From Oreohelix idahoensis (Eukaryota > Mollusca > Gastropoda > Stylommatophora > Oreohelicidae): 64,000 nt of DNA. The notes under the pieces were generated by a model that was not told where the DNA came from, did no database searches, and saw only the letters and a list, made by a program, of their open reading frames with translations. The position numbers were made by a program, and so were the translations under genes. Below are positions 1 through 11,500 of the stretch, in pieces; the stretch's first letter is position 1; each line of letters opens with the position of its first letter. The stretch spans positions 124,001 to 188,000 of the forward strand of contig JAMPIV010012204.1 of assembly GCA_024509875.1 (NCBI GenBank). Reading direction: 5' to 3'.

Positions 1-329
1 CTGAAGACACATACTCTCCCCTCCCGACGCCCTGAAAATTTGTAGGGCACCTCAACGTGGCTATCAAAGTCAAAGACCGTCCCCCCCCACCCCCACAACC
101 TCCGCCAAAAAAATTCCCCCCACCCCCCGGAGATTGGCGTTAGGAAATCATTAAACCCCCTAGGTAATAGGTTAGGCCAGTTAACTCGTTTATGTCCCTG
201 TCACATTTCACGCCCGCATCTAGGCGATGGGCGCTATTCAGATGGTACGTGGGTTTCGAAATCCTCGAGTTTCTATTTTTCCATTTCTGTTACTTGTTTA
301 TTGCCCAGATTCATTCCTGGCTTTATTTC
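1..329. other. No gene recognised; C-rich leader
   Basis: This stretch has no convincing reading frame. It holds short C runs interrupted by A-rich pieces around 80-140 and then passes into the pyrimidine tract. I see no element terminus or RNA gene in it. Confidence 0.6.
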
Positions 330-1835
330 TTTTCGCTTTTTTCCCGCTTTCCTAGTCTTTCAGGGTCTTTCTTTCTTCTTTTTCTTTCTCCCCCTGTTTT
401 TCTTCCCCTTCTTCTGTCTTTCCTTCTGCTGTCTGTCTTTTCTTTCCTTTCTTTCAGTCCAGTTCCTTTCTTCTTTTTCTTTCTTTCTTTGTTTTCCGAG
501 TCTTTCTTTCTCTCTTTTTTTTCTCCAGTCCTTTACTTTTCTTTCCCTTGCAAGTCCTTTACGTATTCTTTCCTTTCTTTCAGTCTTTACTTCTTTCTTC
601 TTTCATTAGAGCCTCCTTACTATCTTCTTTTTTTTTTTCTCTTCCCCTTTCTGATGAGAACCAATTTCCCTTTCTTTCTTTCTTTCTTCTCTTCAGTCCT
701 TTATCCCTTCTTTTTTCTTTCTTCCAAAAGTTTTTCTTTCCTTACTTCTTTCTTCCTTCTTTTTTTCCTTTCTTTCTTTCTTTCCTCTTTTCTTTTTTTT
801 TTTTTTTTTTTTCCCTTTACCTTCTTCTTTCCTTCTTTCCAAAAAGTTTCCCTTCTTTCTTTCTTTCTTTCTTTCTATCTTTCAAGCAGTCCTTTCACTC
901 TTTCTTTTTCTCGTCTTCTTTCCTTGTCCTTTTTCATCTTCTTTGAAGTCCACTTCTTTCTTTTTTTCTTTTTTTCTTTCCTGTCTCTTTTCACCTTCTT
1001 TCTTTCTGCCTCATTTTTATTTCTTTTCAGTCTTTACTCTTTCTTCTTTCAGCCTTTACTTTTTTTTCTTTTCAGTCTTTACTCCTTATCTTTCCTTTCT
1101 TTCCTTTTTCTTTCCTTTCTTTTCACCATCTTACCCTTCTTTCTTTCAGTCTTTCTTTCTTTCTTTCCGTCTTTACTTCTTTTTTTTTCTTTCAGTCTTT
1201 ACTTCTTTCTTTCTTTCAGTCTTTTACCGTTCTTTCCTTTCTCTTACTCCTTTCTTTCTTTCTTTTCTATTCTTTCTCCCTTCTTTCTTTCTCTTTCTTT
1301 CTTTTCTTTCTTTCTTTTTTTTTCCTTTTCTTTCTTTCTTTACTTCTTTTTCTTTTCTTTCTTTCAGTTTCTTTACTTTCTTCTTTATTCCTTTCTTTTT
1401 CTTTTCTTTCGTTTCTTTACTCTTTCTTCTTTCAGTCTTTACTTCTTTTTTTTCTTCTTTCAGTCTTTACTTCTTTCTTTCTTTCAGTCTTCTTTCTTTC
1501 CTTCAGTCTTTACTTCTTTCTTTCTTTCTTTCTTTTTTTTTCTTTCAGTCTTTACTTCTTTCTTTCTTTCTTTCTTTCTTTCTTTCAGTCTTTACTTTTT
1601 TCCCGTCTATACTTTTTTCTTTCTTTTAGTCTTTACTTCTTTCTTTCTTTCAGTCTTTCTTTATTTCAGTCTTTACTTCTTTCTTTCTTTCAGTCTTTAC
1701 TTCTGTCTTTTTTTTCTTTCAGTCTTTACTTCTTTCTTTCTTTCAGTCTTTACTTCTTTCTTTCTACTTTTTTTTTTCTTTATTTCTTTTCGTTCTTTCT
1801 TTCTTACTTACTTACTAGTGCCTACCATTCACGTA
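330..1835. repeat. 1.5-kb pyrimidine-rich CTTT microsatellite/minisatellite tract
   Basis: The + strand is almost pure C+T for about 1.5 kb. CTTT units dominate, and a higher-order unit of roughly 20-30 bp (TCTTTCAGTCTTTACTTC) recurs most regularly between about 1020 and 1770. Runs of T up to about 18 occur near 790. Several overlapping frames stay open, one of 551 codons, but they encode only Phe/Ser/Leu and follow from base composition. Mirror-symmetric polypyrimidine DNA of this kind can form intramolecular triplexes; that is inference. Confidence 0.93.
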
Positions 1836-1870
1836 TTTAGTGCATAATTCACTCCCCTATTCTACAGTTT

Positions 1871-2115
1871 GAGCGTCCAAGTAGTTAAAGCTCTTGTTTC
1901 TCGAGACAAATAGAGCAGATTCGAAACAAGGTTGTGTCACTCTTCATTCTACTCCGCTGTAAAAAATGGGTAGGCCTACCAGTTAGGGAAGGCAAAGGTA
2001 GTGAAGATCTTGATTTGGTCACCCTCATCTCATCAAGCTGAAGATATATAGTAGGTCGATTGGTGAAGTCTCCATCACTTATCTCCTATATTTCTGTTAT
2101 GGATCTACCTTGACA
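1871..2115 (+). mobile_element. SINE-1, degenerate tRNA-derived copy
   Basis: This is a diverged member of the most frequent SINE in the window. It has a tRNA-like head with a B-box-like ATTCGAAACAAG near 1919-1930. The shared body follows: GTTAGGGAAGGCAAAGG, then CACCCTCATCTCATCAAGCTGA, then a GTGAAGTCTCCATCACTTA segment. The tail ends in TCTGTTATGGATCTACCTT. The same block order recurs at 2950-3207, 24273-24523, 53789-54059 and 57798-58047. Confidence 0.75.
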
Positions 2116-2120
2116 CTTTT

Positions 2121-2427
2121 ATACATAGTCTCGCGTGGGAGCCGCGCTGGTGAAATGGCTTCGGCGTTGTACTGGCGACCAGGTGTTCATGGTTCAAACC
2201 CGGGCGTCAGCGTTTGAAGAAATGTTTACGGCCGGAAATTTGACTGAATAACCTAAACGGCTCCTGTGATAAACCCTCTGTGGATGGGAAGGAGCGAAGC
2301 TCCTGACCGGGTTGGAAGGAAAGTCCTCAGGTTCCCCAGCCTCGCAATGACATGTCATTGGGCCGAAGGGCTGAAAGCCCAAGGCCGCTGGTTAAGGAAA
2401 AAAAAAAAAAAAATACATAGTCTCGCG
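2121..2427 (+). mobile_element. SINE-5: poly(A)-tailed tRNA-derived SINE with 15-bp target duplication
   Basis: A 277-bp insert (2136-2412) is bounded by a perfect 15-bp direct repeat, ATACATAGTCTCGCG, at 2121-2135 and 2413-2427. The head carries a Pol III-like A box around 2146-2160 and a B box (GGTTCAAACCCGG) near 2190. The 3' end is a 17-nt A run. This is the only copy of the family I see here. Unlike the GAA-tailed insertions it has a plain poly(A) tail, so a different LINE probably mobilised it. Confidence 0.88.
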
Positions 2428-2936
2428 CAATCCACGAGCTAGTTGGCATACACACACACATATATATATATATGTACTAACTAACTTGCTGATTACAATA
2501 CGTGAGATTTACCACCATCAACATGCGTTCACAAAAATATTACATTTGTCACAGTGGCGTAATAAGAAAGGGGTGGGGGGGGGGGGGGGGGGGCGAAGGT
2601 GCGGTCGGCCCCGGGGGACAGCCATGAGGGGTGTCATCGGACACTATTATGAAAGAATCATACAGTTTGAAAATAATCTTGCAAGCACAGTATATTTTTT
2701 AATGTTTACTTAGGGGGTCCCAAAGGAAGGATCTGCCATGAGTGTCAAATACTTTAAGCAGGCCTACGCCCCTGATTAGCCAGTCTTTATAAATACTAAA
2801 AAGTTCAGGTATTACGATATTTAAAATGTTGGTAACTAGGTGAAGAATTACCGATGAGTGATAACTGTTCATCGATGTTTGTTCAATGCCATAGAATGTG
2901 CGGAACATTTTTTTATATTTTGTTTTTTTATTTTCT
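2428..2936. other. No gene; short (CA)(TA) microsatellite and G run
   Basis: A CA/TA microsatellite lies at about 2449-2474 and a G run at about 2573-2593. The flanks of the G run (GTGGCGTAATAAG before it, GGTGCGGTCGGCC after it) look like an old dispersed repeat. No supported gene is present. Confidence 0.5.
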
Positions 2937-3221
2937 TAGCGCATTTGGCGAGCGTCAATTTGACAGAGTGGTTAGAGCGCTGGTCTCTCGCGGCAAAGGT
3001 GCGGGGTTCGAATCACAGTACTGACACGCTCCAAGCCTACCCAGCTGTTAATGGGTACCTGACTCTGCTTATTGAGTTAGGGAAGGAAACGGCAGCGAGG
3101 AAGGGAAATGGTCACCCCCACCTCTTGATGCTGGACCTAGTATGGTGAAGTCTCTAACACTTCACTCCCCTAAGGCAGTATCTGTTATGGGACTATCTTT
3201 AGCTTTTTAGCGCAATTTGGC
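2937..3221 (+). mobile_element. SINE-1, near full-length tRNA-derived copy
   Basis: A 258-bp copy occupies 2950-3207. The head reads GACAGAGTGGTTAGAGCGCTGG (A-box region) and GGGTTCGAATCAC (B box). The body has GAGTTAGGGAAGGAAACGG, CACCTCTTGATGCTGGACC and GTGAAGTCTCTAACACTTCA, and the end is CTGTTATGGGACTATCTTT. Flanking direct repeats TAGCGCATTTGGC (2937-2949) and TAGCGCAATTTGGC (3208-3221) match with one inserted base. It resembles a Leu/Ser-type tRNA head, but a folded tRNA is not preserved. Confidence 0.87.
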
Positions 3222-3294
3222 ACCAATAATAAAAGTGGATATCTAATACTTTTGCCCTTTACTTGTTTATGTTGTAGGGCCCTACCAAGTTTTC

Positions 3295-3357
3295 ATTTGA
3301 GTGTTCGTTTGACAGAGTGGTTACAGCGCTGGTCTCCAGCGGCAAAGTGCCGGGTTC
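3295..3357 (+). mobile_element. SINE-1 head fragment (tRNA-like part only)
   Basis: Only the Pol III head is present, with GACAGAGTGGTTACAGCGCTGG and the B box GGGTTCGATTC. It stops exactly where the GAA-tailed element SINE-2 begins on the opposite strand. The missing 3' SINE-1 body is not found beyond that element, so the copy is truncated or chimeric. Confidence 0.75.
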
Positions 3358-3667
3358 GATTCTTCTTCGTTCGTCCTAAAAAGGACGTTAATTGCGTTTG
3401 TGTCCCTTTTACAGCAAAGCTGCGATATTTGCGCCTTTCGGCCGACACATCCGACTTCATACGGCATTTTTGGGACCGGATTTGTCTTCCCTCTTCGATC
3501 CCTACTCTCTCAGCCAGACTGCAGTGATGCAGCCTGTTTCCAGGACCACCACTAGGAGGTGGAGTAGAGTCTTGGTCAGCTCTGGTTCGCTGACCCTGAC
3601 GCAAGCAGTCAAGCTATGGGTCGCTGACTGCATTCATCACTTTTGCTGCGTCTTCGGTCCCCTCTGC
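3358..3667 (-). mobile_element. SINE-2: GAA-tailed ~310-bp retroposon
   Basis: In sense (minus) orientation this starts near 3667 and ends in a short GAA-type tail at 3358-3365. It matches 26594-26901 and 55075-55381 over nearly its whole length. Shared blocks include the GTCAGCGACCCATAGCTTGA region, the CACCTCC-TGGTGGTCCTGG region and the TTCAGGACGAACGA end. No clear target duplication is visible here. I see no obvious Pol III boxes, so it could be a LINE 3'-end derivative rather than a classical SINE. Confidence 0.82.
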
Positions 3668-4025
3668 CTAATTGAAATGCATGACCTAATGTCGTTTACT
3701 CCGCCGCTTATTCTTCTCAAGCAATCATTACCATTTTCCTTTTCTCTCCCTGTGAATCATGCAACCACCACTACGTGACGTATAATGGAGATAAAGCTTA
3801 CAGTAATCTGACAGCCTTTGCTTTCCCATTTAGTGTCTACCATTTGCTAAGCCAAACCACGCAATTTTCTGTTTGTATGACTCACCTTTGAATCCACAGA
3901 GTTGTTTACCAACTTTTCGCAACCAGCCAGTTTTAACAGGGGAGCGAATCACATTTGCTTACCTGAGTTTCTCACGCGAGCCGATCTGCCAATTATCGGT
4001 CATTAGACAGATGCACGTGGAAATA

Positions 4026-5131
4026 TGTTGCGTACGTTTTACCTAAGGGGGTAGTCTTCGGTCCTGCCAATGTACGCACCAGTCTTGAGATAGTTATATT
4101 ATTTGTGCGTACGTTTTATTCACGCACCGACGTGCACAATGCAGAGTATGAGTTGCTCTTTGCGCACGGGTAACCTAGTTGGGGGATTATGACGTCAGCT
4201 GTTGTAGGGGCAAGATGGACTCTCTCTCTGCCCGTATGTTATATTTTGATTCTGAACAATTCGATGGAAGAATTGTTCTGAAGGATTTTGTTGAGTCTTC
4301 AGGGTGAAGCCAACATGCAGTTCAATACGTAAGTTTCGTTTGAACCTTCATGTATATTAATACGTCTATGAATAAAGTGGAACAGATGATCATCACTGGA
4401 TTCTAGCGGGAATCCATATGTTATTGGATTCCTAGAATGGAACAGTTGAGATCTTTACTTCACTGTAAATATTTCGTAGTGGGAAGTCCTACGAGTAAAG
4501 GATAACTATTTGATCATATCTTGAATATCGGATATTTTGTAATGCCTATGCCAAGGTCGTGGCATATTTTGTAGGAGAGGTTAGTCAACTGAAGTCGCTA
4601 ACCTGATTGTATTTTCGTGTAGAACTTTTATGGATTATATCAAACTGTATAGATTATTGTAAGGAGAAAGTCTGGGATTTAAACAAGTATTATATGGAAG
4701 CGTCATCCATGAGCATGAATCCGTTTACTGTTACAGACGTCCTTGGAACAAGGTTAACGGACATGACCGTAATGTATTTCAAATGACAACTGTTAGGAAA
4801 TCCTAGTCACTTGGATAGAAAAGGACTTGATTGATAAAGAAATCTACAGGAATATATTATTATCAACAGTAACTATAATTATGATGCTCTCATCGTTTGT
4901 CTTGATCGTGTCGTTGATTGCCGTTTGTCATTCGTCAATAAACCTGAATAACTTTCACCAACGAGTTGATTCTAGTCATGAATTGGCCAATTGCCTACCA
5001 CTCGTTGGAATTTGATTGAATAACCTTTTTACAACTTTTCATTGAAACCATTCGCGTGTCTAAGCTAGTCGTTGATACATCTACCACTAGCATACCGTTT
5101 CTCTCAACTACCATCACAAAAGAACCCAACA
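4026..5131 (+). repeat. G1 LTR 1 (5')
   Basis: The LTR begins TGTTGCGTACG and ends CCCAACA. Its right edge is fixed by LTR 3, where homology stops at the same CA. An AATAAA lies at 4371-4376. It differs from LTR 2 and LTR 3 at, for example, 4365 (CGTCTATG against CGTCAATG) and 4714 (GAGCATGAA against GAATATGAA). Just beyond it, GTAAATGGCGGCC is a candidate primer-binding site offset by about five bases. Confidence 0.9.
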
Positions 5132-6221
5132 GTAAATGGCGGCCAAGTGTGTTTTGGACAAGTTTCAAAGAAGGGAACTTACTCAATATCTTTCCAAAAA
5201 TCGTTAGACAGAAAGACCCGTGTCTTCATCATGGAATCTACACGACGGTTATCAGAAGGTCAAGGTCAGCAATGAACCTCAACACCAAGTTCTCCAGTGA
5301 CTACCTACGTTGGACATCATCCTTTTGGTCCTTATTTACGTGCGAGCTATACTCTAATACTCAGGACGAAGTATTTCGATTCTCAAACGTACATTTACGG
5401 AGACGAGGCACATTTTTTGTTTGATCAGCCGAGATAAGTATAAACGGAGTCTCGTTTATTACTGTATTGTGTTTGGCTGTGCCTATTCTCTTCTATGTCC
5501 ACCAATATACTTTTCATGTTGCATGTTCTATGTTGTATATCCGTCGTGGGTGGTAGGGAGGTCGATCTGACAAACGAGGTTCATCTCGAAGCCGATTCGG
5601 GCTCTTTGTCAGATGTTCTATAGGGTTTGATTTATAAGTTTCAATTGAGCGATAATTCCGGTTCAAGGCTAGAAACCTTGCTGTAGTTCCGATCGCTACT
5701 TGCTTCTTATGATAGTATTTGTTTAGCTGTTCAGTCAAGTTTTAATTGTTGTTTTCACAGTTATTTTTACTCGTACCTTAGTTTTATAATGTATTTTGTT
5801 TGTATATTACGTCATCCTCACCTGACTATCGTTCAGTTCTTTACAAAACATATGTTTTTACACTGTCTTGTCAATTGTATTGTTTAGTATTTGATCGCAG
5901 TATCATCGTAACTCTTTACGACATTCTATTTTTAGTTTCACATTTTTATTTTTATTGGATTTCTGCGACTGTTTTCTACTGTCTTTGAGTATCTCGTCTT
6001 GTCATTGTTGTTGCTATTGTCTATGGCTTTTGTCTGTTCATAACATGTCATTACATAAATTAATTTATTGATTATTAATATATTTGACAATTATATGAGT
6101 ATGATATACCGTTCTAGGACAGGAACGAAGACCACTCGGTGCATTAACAAGGTTAATTAATTTACATTAATTAATTATCATATTTAGAAATTAAGAGTAT
6201 AGTGACTACTTATAAAGCATA
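5132..6221. other. G1 copy 1 5' untranslated leader
   Basis: This 1.1-kb leader lies between the LTR and gag. It contains the candidate primer-binding site (TGGCGGCC at about 5137) and several short, weak frames that are conserved in copy 2 only because the whole segment is. The last 200 bases are very AT-rich (TTAATTAATT motifs near 6150-6180). No protein is supported. Confidence 0.6.
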
Positions 6222-6854
6222 ATGTATTCACTAGATTATTTCATTAAGCAAGCAAAAGCTCTTCAGATACCTCCTGAAGAGGTACGACAATTCGCTATGT
6301 CAGAATATAGGAAAGCTCAAGAAATAGAAGCTGAACAGAGAAAGTTAGAAACTTTAAGACTAGAAAAACTTCAATTTGAGGCAGATCAAAAACGGATTGA
6401 GGCTGCGGAAAATGAGAAGAAGATGAAATTTGAGGCAGATCAAAAACGGATTGAGGCTGAATTAGAAGAGAAACGATTTCTGCATGAGGCAGAACAGAAA
6501 AGATTGGAGGCTGCAGATAAACTTAAGATTGAAATGGAAGTTAAACAAAAGGAAATGGAAGTTAAACAAAAGGAAATGGAATTTAAACAAAAGGAAATGG
6601 AAGAAAGAAGATTAATAGCTGAACAAAATGCAAAAAGACTTCAGCTTGAGACAGAAGAGAATGATAAGAAACGTCAGCATGATTTGAAACTTGCCGAATT
6701 GGAATATGATAGAATTAGGTTAACTCAAGAAGCTAATTCGCAGAGAACTTTCGAAGGCCAAGCTTCATCCAGGCATGATAATTTTAAGGAAATTCACCTA
6801 AAATTACCTAAATTTAACCCCCCGTCTGACGACGTGATATTTTTTTTTGGATAG
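6222..6854 (+). pseudogene. G1 copy 1 Gag, N-terminal coiled coil (frame broken)
   Basis: This is the Gag N-terminus, starting at ATG 6222 as in copy 2. Residues about 30-170 are dominated by Glu, Lys, Gln and Arg with heptad spacing, and should form a long coiled coil, probably for capsid-protein assembly. A 21-bp unit encoding EVKQKEM is repeated about three times near 6533-6600, the third slightly changed. The frame enters the capsid-like part (LPKFNPPSDD) and then terminates after a nine-T run at about 6840. The rest of Gag continues in another frame from 6847. Copy 2 breaks at the same T run with a different length, so the break is a homopolymer indel or a slippage site. Gypsy-class Gag is the confident assignment; the coiled-coil role is inferred. 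Confidence 0.85.
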
Positions 6855-7767
6855 GTTTGAGGCCACCTGTAGGTCTTACAATGTGGATAAATCACTATAT
6901 TCTACATATTTATCCAGATTGCTTACGGGAGATGCTTTGGCGGTTTATCATACCACCAGTATTAATGATAAGAATAATTATGACGCTCTTCGAGCTTCAC
7001 TTCTCCGAAAATTCCAAATGACAGAAAATGAATACCGATTACGTTTTCGGACTTTGCTACCGCAATCAGGGAAGAACTTTTGTGATTTTCTTTCCCAAAT
7101 ACGGCTAACACTAGAAAGATGGATCGAATTATCCAAGATAGAAAAGTCGTATGAAGGTCTTTTCGATTTACTACTGCGCGATAAGGTGCTATCGTCAGTA
7201 AATCCAGCATTTCTTGCATTTTTGCACGAACGGAAACCTTTATCTATGAAAGATCTAGAAGAACATTCTAAAAATTTCTGCACTGCTCACCCATCCATGG
7301 ATCTAAGTAATGCTCAGATTAAAAGTGAATTGCCAGTTGCTTTTGCCGTACAACAAAATAATTTTTCACGAAATCGTTCATTGAGTAACGACAGATACTT
7401 TAATAAGGGAAATAATGAGAATTTCAACAATGGTAATTTTTATAAGGGGAAGCAATTCCAACAATCTGCTCCATTCAATGTTTCTTGGAACCAAGCTCAT
7501 AGATCGCGAGATTTTGGTAACAATAATTTCAAACATAATCAAGGGTATAATAATAATAAACAAAACTGGCGATCAAAATCTCAGGTTCCACAAAATAGAC
7601 AAGGTTCGTTGAATAAAACATTTAACCAACATTATAATGGTAATTATACTAATTATCGTACTCATCAAAATTTTAACGCGAGCAGGAATGACAATTGGGG
7701 CAATTTTAATGCAAATAATCAGAACAGATCGCGACGAAGAGATAAATCGCTCGAGCCAGACACGTAG
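6847..7767 (+). pseudogene. G1 copy 1 Gag capsid and Asn-rich basic tail
   Basis: This is the retrotransposon Gag capsid domain. It shares the pattern LDRFEATC, NNYDALRASLLRKF and FCDFLSQIRLTLERW with the G2 Gag (SRFELLAT, YDMLKQALLLRY, FSARLETYLEKW). After residue about 175 comes a 130-residue Asn/Arg/Gly/Phe-rich basic tail in place of a CCHC zinc knuckle; it probably binds RNA. The frame ends at 7767 because of one extra base near 7751 relative to copy 2, where the frame runs on into the protease. Confidence 0.85.
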
Positions 7768-8461
7768 ACATTCTAATGTCGCTTTAAGTGATACTCAGGC
7801 TAACAATGAACAGGTTAAAGGTGCTGATGCTCATAATGCCATGTCTTGTTCTATTGATAGTCATCAGGTGACAGCTTGTGCAGAATGCTCAACACTTTTC
7901 CAGCCCAAGGCGATCACGACGTTGCGCTGCGGACACATTTTGCCTAGCCTACCTGCGGTCTGCACGGCAACTTCTGTACATCAGGGACAAGGATCTCTTA
8001 AGTTTCACAAAGGACTTGTCAATAATATTCCATGCTCTCTTTTATTTGATTCAGGTTGTACCACGGTCGGGGTACGGACTTCGCTGATAGATCCTCGTTG
8101 TGCCACGGGCCACACAGTCAAATGCGTTACCTTTGGAGGCACAGTGGAAATGTTTCCCACAGCCATTATTAATTTAAATACACCATTTTTTTCAGGGAAG
8201 ATCAACGCCTGTCTTCTTCCTAATCCAATTTGTGATGTCATATTGGGTCGTATACATGGTATAACAGAGTGTACACCACAGCAAATTGCTGCATGGGAAG
8301 AGCGACATTTTCAGGCTGCAAATGCAGTAGTGACTAGAGCTCAAGCTACTATTATGTCGCATGATACACCATATGAACCTACAGTTCATACCACTTGTGA
8401 TGACGATGCTCCTATTTCACGGGAGTCGTTTGCAACTTTACAAAAGAATGATGATTCATAA
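7744..8461 (+). pseudogene. G1 copy 1 aspartic protease
   Basis: This is a retropepsin-like domain that would mature the polyprotein. The active-site triplet is DSG within LLFDSGCTT (about 8050), and CDVILGRIHG near 8235 matches the conserved ILG-type C-terminal segment. Upstream lies a Cys/His cluster, C-x2-C-x13-C-x-H-x8-C (about 7878-7960), of unknown role. A TAA at about 8459 plus an expanded A/T run (8460-8479) ends this frame. Copy 2 has a shorter A run there and reads through into integrase. Confidence 0.85.
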
Positions 8462-8484
8462 AAAAAAAAATTTTTTTTCAGTAT

Positions 8485-10659
8485 GTGAACAAAAAGAATA
8501 CAAGCAACAAACTTGCAAAATCTAGACATGACTTTATTCTTAAAAATGGGATTTTAGTTAGATTGATACGGGAAAAGGATTCATCCTTATGTTCTCAGAT
8601 TCTAGTCCCGTCTTCTATGAGATCGCGAATATTGCGACATGCTCATGACTCGCAATGCGCGGGCCATATGGGTTTTTCACGTACCAAATCCAGAGTGCTT
8701 TCTGCATTCTACTGGCCGGGCGTTCATAGAGATATTACTCTCTATTGTCGTTCATGTTTGATATGTCAGGAAGTTAAAGTACGGGGCCCATTTCATGCGG
8801 CTCCTATTCAAGCTGCGGACATCCCGATTAGACCATTTGATAAAATGGCTATCGACATTATTGGTCCGATGCTTCCATCTGCCAGAGGGCATACGCATAT
8901 TCTTACTTGCATTGATATGTGCACTCGTTGGCCTGAGGCCATCCCTCTGAAGAACACCTCATCTGCCAGTGTAGCAGAGGCGTTAATGTTGATCTTCTCA
9001 CGCATTGGTTTTCCGCGGAAGATCTTATCGGATCATGGGGTTCAGTTCATTTCTGAATCCATGTCTCAAGTTATGAAGACATTAGGTATAGACAGATCAC
9101 TTAGTTCAATTTACCATGCGATGTCAAATGGGTTAATTGAGCGCCAAAATAGGACACTCAAGCAGTTGTTGGGTAAGATGACCAAAGATCACCCTCAGGA
9201 TTGGGATCGGGTCCTACCCGCCGCTCTCTTCGCGTATCGCGAGGTGCAAAATCAAGCCACGGGGTTTTCTCCGTTCCAGCTTGTTTTTGGCATGCAACCA
9301 CGTGGCCCGATGTCGTTAATCCACGACTTATTGGTTGAAGAGAATATTGAAGAGGAAACTCAATCCTCTTATGAGTATGTGATCTCTCTGAGAAAGAGAA
9401 TCATAGATGCTTGTAGACTAGCTACTGCATCATCCGAACAAGCCAAAGAAAAAGCTCGTCTATTTGCAAACAAGTATAGACGTCTTCGCCAGCTTATTCC
9501 TGGTGACGAAGCTTTTGTCTTACTCCCTGCTCATAACAATCGTCTATTAATTACTTGGAGAGGTCCTTTCAGGATCATCTCAAGAATATCCGATGTTGAC
9601 TACATCGTTGATGTAAATGGTAAACATAAAACCTTCCACATTAACATGTTGAAGGAGTATTACTCACGTCCTGATTATCTACAGTCAGTATTCCAAGCAA
9701 CTGACGATCCTACACCTCCTATTCAACACTATTCTAGTTTGTCAGTCATCCAAGAAGAAGAATCTTCTTTCGATGATGTACAACTGCCAATACCAGTTGT
9801 GCCACTTCATTCCACTGAGAATTGGAATGATGTTACTATTTCATCTACTCTTTCGGCTGATCAACGTCAGCAAGTCTCTAAAATTCTACACTCGTATGAG
9901 GATGTCCTCACTGACATCCCAGGTCATACGTCAGTCATCCAACATGACATTATTCTGACTGACGATACGCCTATTCGAGTGCGCCCATATCCTATCCCTT
10001 TACACTTTCGTGATAAGGTTGATAAGGAATTGGATGAGATGCTTCAATTAAATATAATTGAACCATCTTCATCACCATACTCTTCTTCTATGGTGATTAT
10101 TAGAAAGAAAGACAACAATATTCGTCTTTGCGTAGATTACAGGAAATTAAACAAAGTTACAAAGTTTGATGCGGAACCTTTACCTCTCTTAGATGACTTA
10201 TTGGAGAAATTATCCCATGCTACATTTTTTTCGAAATTTGACCTTTCAAAGGGTTATTGGCAAGTGCCACTCACACCTAAAGCAAAGCCATTCACCGCTT
10301 TCTCGACGCCACGGGGACTTTTCCAATGGAATTTTATGCCATTCGGATTAATGAATGCGCCAGCTACCTTTGTACGCATGATGCGCCGCGTACTGTCTCA
10401 TCGTCCCGATGTCATTACTTACATAGATGACATCTGTCTTTTCAGTAACTCTTGGGATGAACACATTCAGGGATTAAAAGCTTTACTTTCTACTCTACGG
10501 GATTATAACTTAACAGCGAAACCTTCTAAGGCATTTGTCGGTTTTCATGACATCTCCTTTTTGGGTCATCGTATAGGTCGGGGTTTAATGTATACAGAAG
10601 ACAGTAATGTCTCGAAAATCTTAAACATCTCAGCACCTAAGACAAAAAAAACAAGTTAG
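8485..10659 (+). pseudogene. G1 copy 1 integrase plus reverse transcriptase
   Basis: One frame carries integrase first and then reverse transcriptase. Integrase has an HHCC zinc finger (HAHDSQCAGH then CRSCLIC), the DDE core (IDIIGP, LSDHG, LIERQNRTLK) and a GPY/F-type module (TWRGPFRII). It would insert the cDNA into chromatin. The reverse transcriptase follows with LRVCVDYRKLN-like motif IRLCVDYRKLN, FDLSKGYWQVPL, MPFGLMNAPATF and the catalytic YIDD at 10420-10431. Integrase upstream of RT is opposite to the usual gypsy order. The frame stops after an A8 run at 10644-10651, identical in copy 2. Confidence 0.92.
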
Positions 10660-11272
10660 GTCTCTTTTAGGACTAATACAGTTCTATTCTAAATTCATCC
10701 CTCATTTGTCTACTTTAACTGCACCTTTTTCTTCTTTACTGAGAAAAGGGACAGCTAACATAATCCAGTGGACTAACGAACACCAAATCGCGTTAGATTA
10801 TATAAAAAGATTTTTTTCAAATGCGCCATTTTTGAAGTTGCCTAACAAAGATCTTACTTTTATTCTTCGTAGTGACGCATCTTCTTACGCCATTGCTGCA
10901 GTTTTGATGCAGGAATATACGGGCACCTTATTTCCAGTCATGTACGTTTCGAGAAAACTGACGGCGAGCGAAATGAAATACTCCGTTCTGGACAAGGAGT
11001 TGCTCGCGTTAGTTTGGTCAATCACAAAATTGGAACGTTATCTGCTGGGCTCCCACTTTGTAGTGGAGACAGACCAAAAGGCTCTCACAGCACTGAACAC
11101 TAAGGACGTTAAATCATCAAAGTCAACCAGATACGCTATTGCTCTTCAGCCATATAGCTATGAAATTCGAGCGATTCCTGGAGTGAAAAATGTGTTTGCG
11201 GACTGTCTGTCAAGATGTCCAAGCGAACTGGTCGAACCTAAACCACTTCCGGATGTTGAAACATCCTCATAG
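10660..11272 (+). pseudogene. G1 copy 1 RNase H
   Basis: The tether and RNase H domain that degrade the RNA strand during reverse transcription continue from the RT in a shifted frame. Residues include the first acidic site in LRSDASSYA, the glutamate in LDKELLALVW, the aspartate in VETDQKAL and the last in VFADCLSR. The stop at 11270-11272 ends the polyprotein. There is no integrase downstream, which supports the IN-before-RT order. Confidence 0.9.
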
Positions 11273-11328
11273 ATAATCAATCAAATATAATAAGAGGAAC
11301 TGAGTACATTATCAATTTTTGAACTTCT

Positions 11329-11500
11329 ATACGTGGAAGGCAGAGAAAATCCTGGGCTGATAACATCAAAGAATGGGCAGGACACGGTTTTTCCACACTT
11401 GTACGCATTGCTGAGGATAGAGAGCAGTGGAGGACCCTGTCTGCTGATGCTTCCACCATGGCACCCCTACGACCCATCGTACGGGCTGAAAAAAACGTCC
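11329..11500 (+). mobile_element. Captured 3' end of an RTE/CR1-type LINE in the G1 3' UTR, copy 1
   Basis: The segment encodes the typical LINE ORF2 C-terminus: WADNIKEWAGHG, then STLVRIAEDREQWR, then a Pro/Arg-rich stop region. The left duplication ATACGTG is at 11329-11335. The 3' tail is rearranged compared with copy 2 (GGGCTGAAAAAAACGTCC instead of a GATGAGATGATGAT tail), so the right duplication is lost. The host element therefore carries a hitchhiking 5'-truncated LINE insert. Confidence 0.8.

Noticed and set aside
192..1847. 551-codon open frame at the window start
   Set aside because: It is Phe/Ser/Leu-only and lies in a pyrimidine repeat. Several other frames are open too, and there is no codon signature.
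2950..3030. Functional tRNA gene
   Set aside because: A and B boxes are present, but acceptor and anticodon stems do not pair and a SINE body follows. The same holds at 24450-24523, 53789 and 57798.
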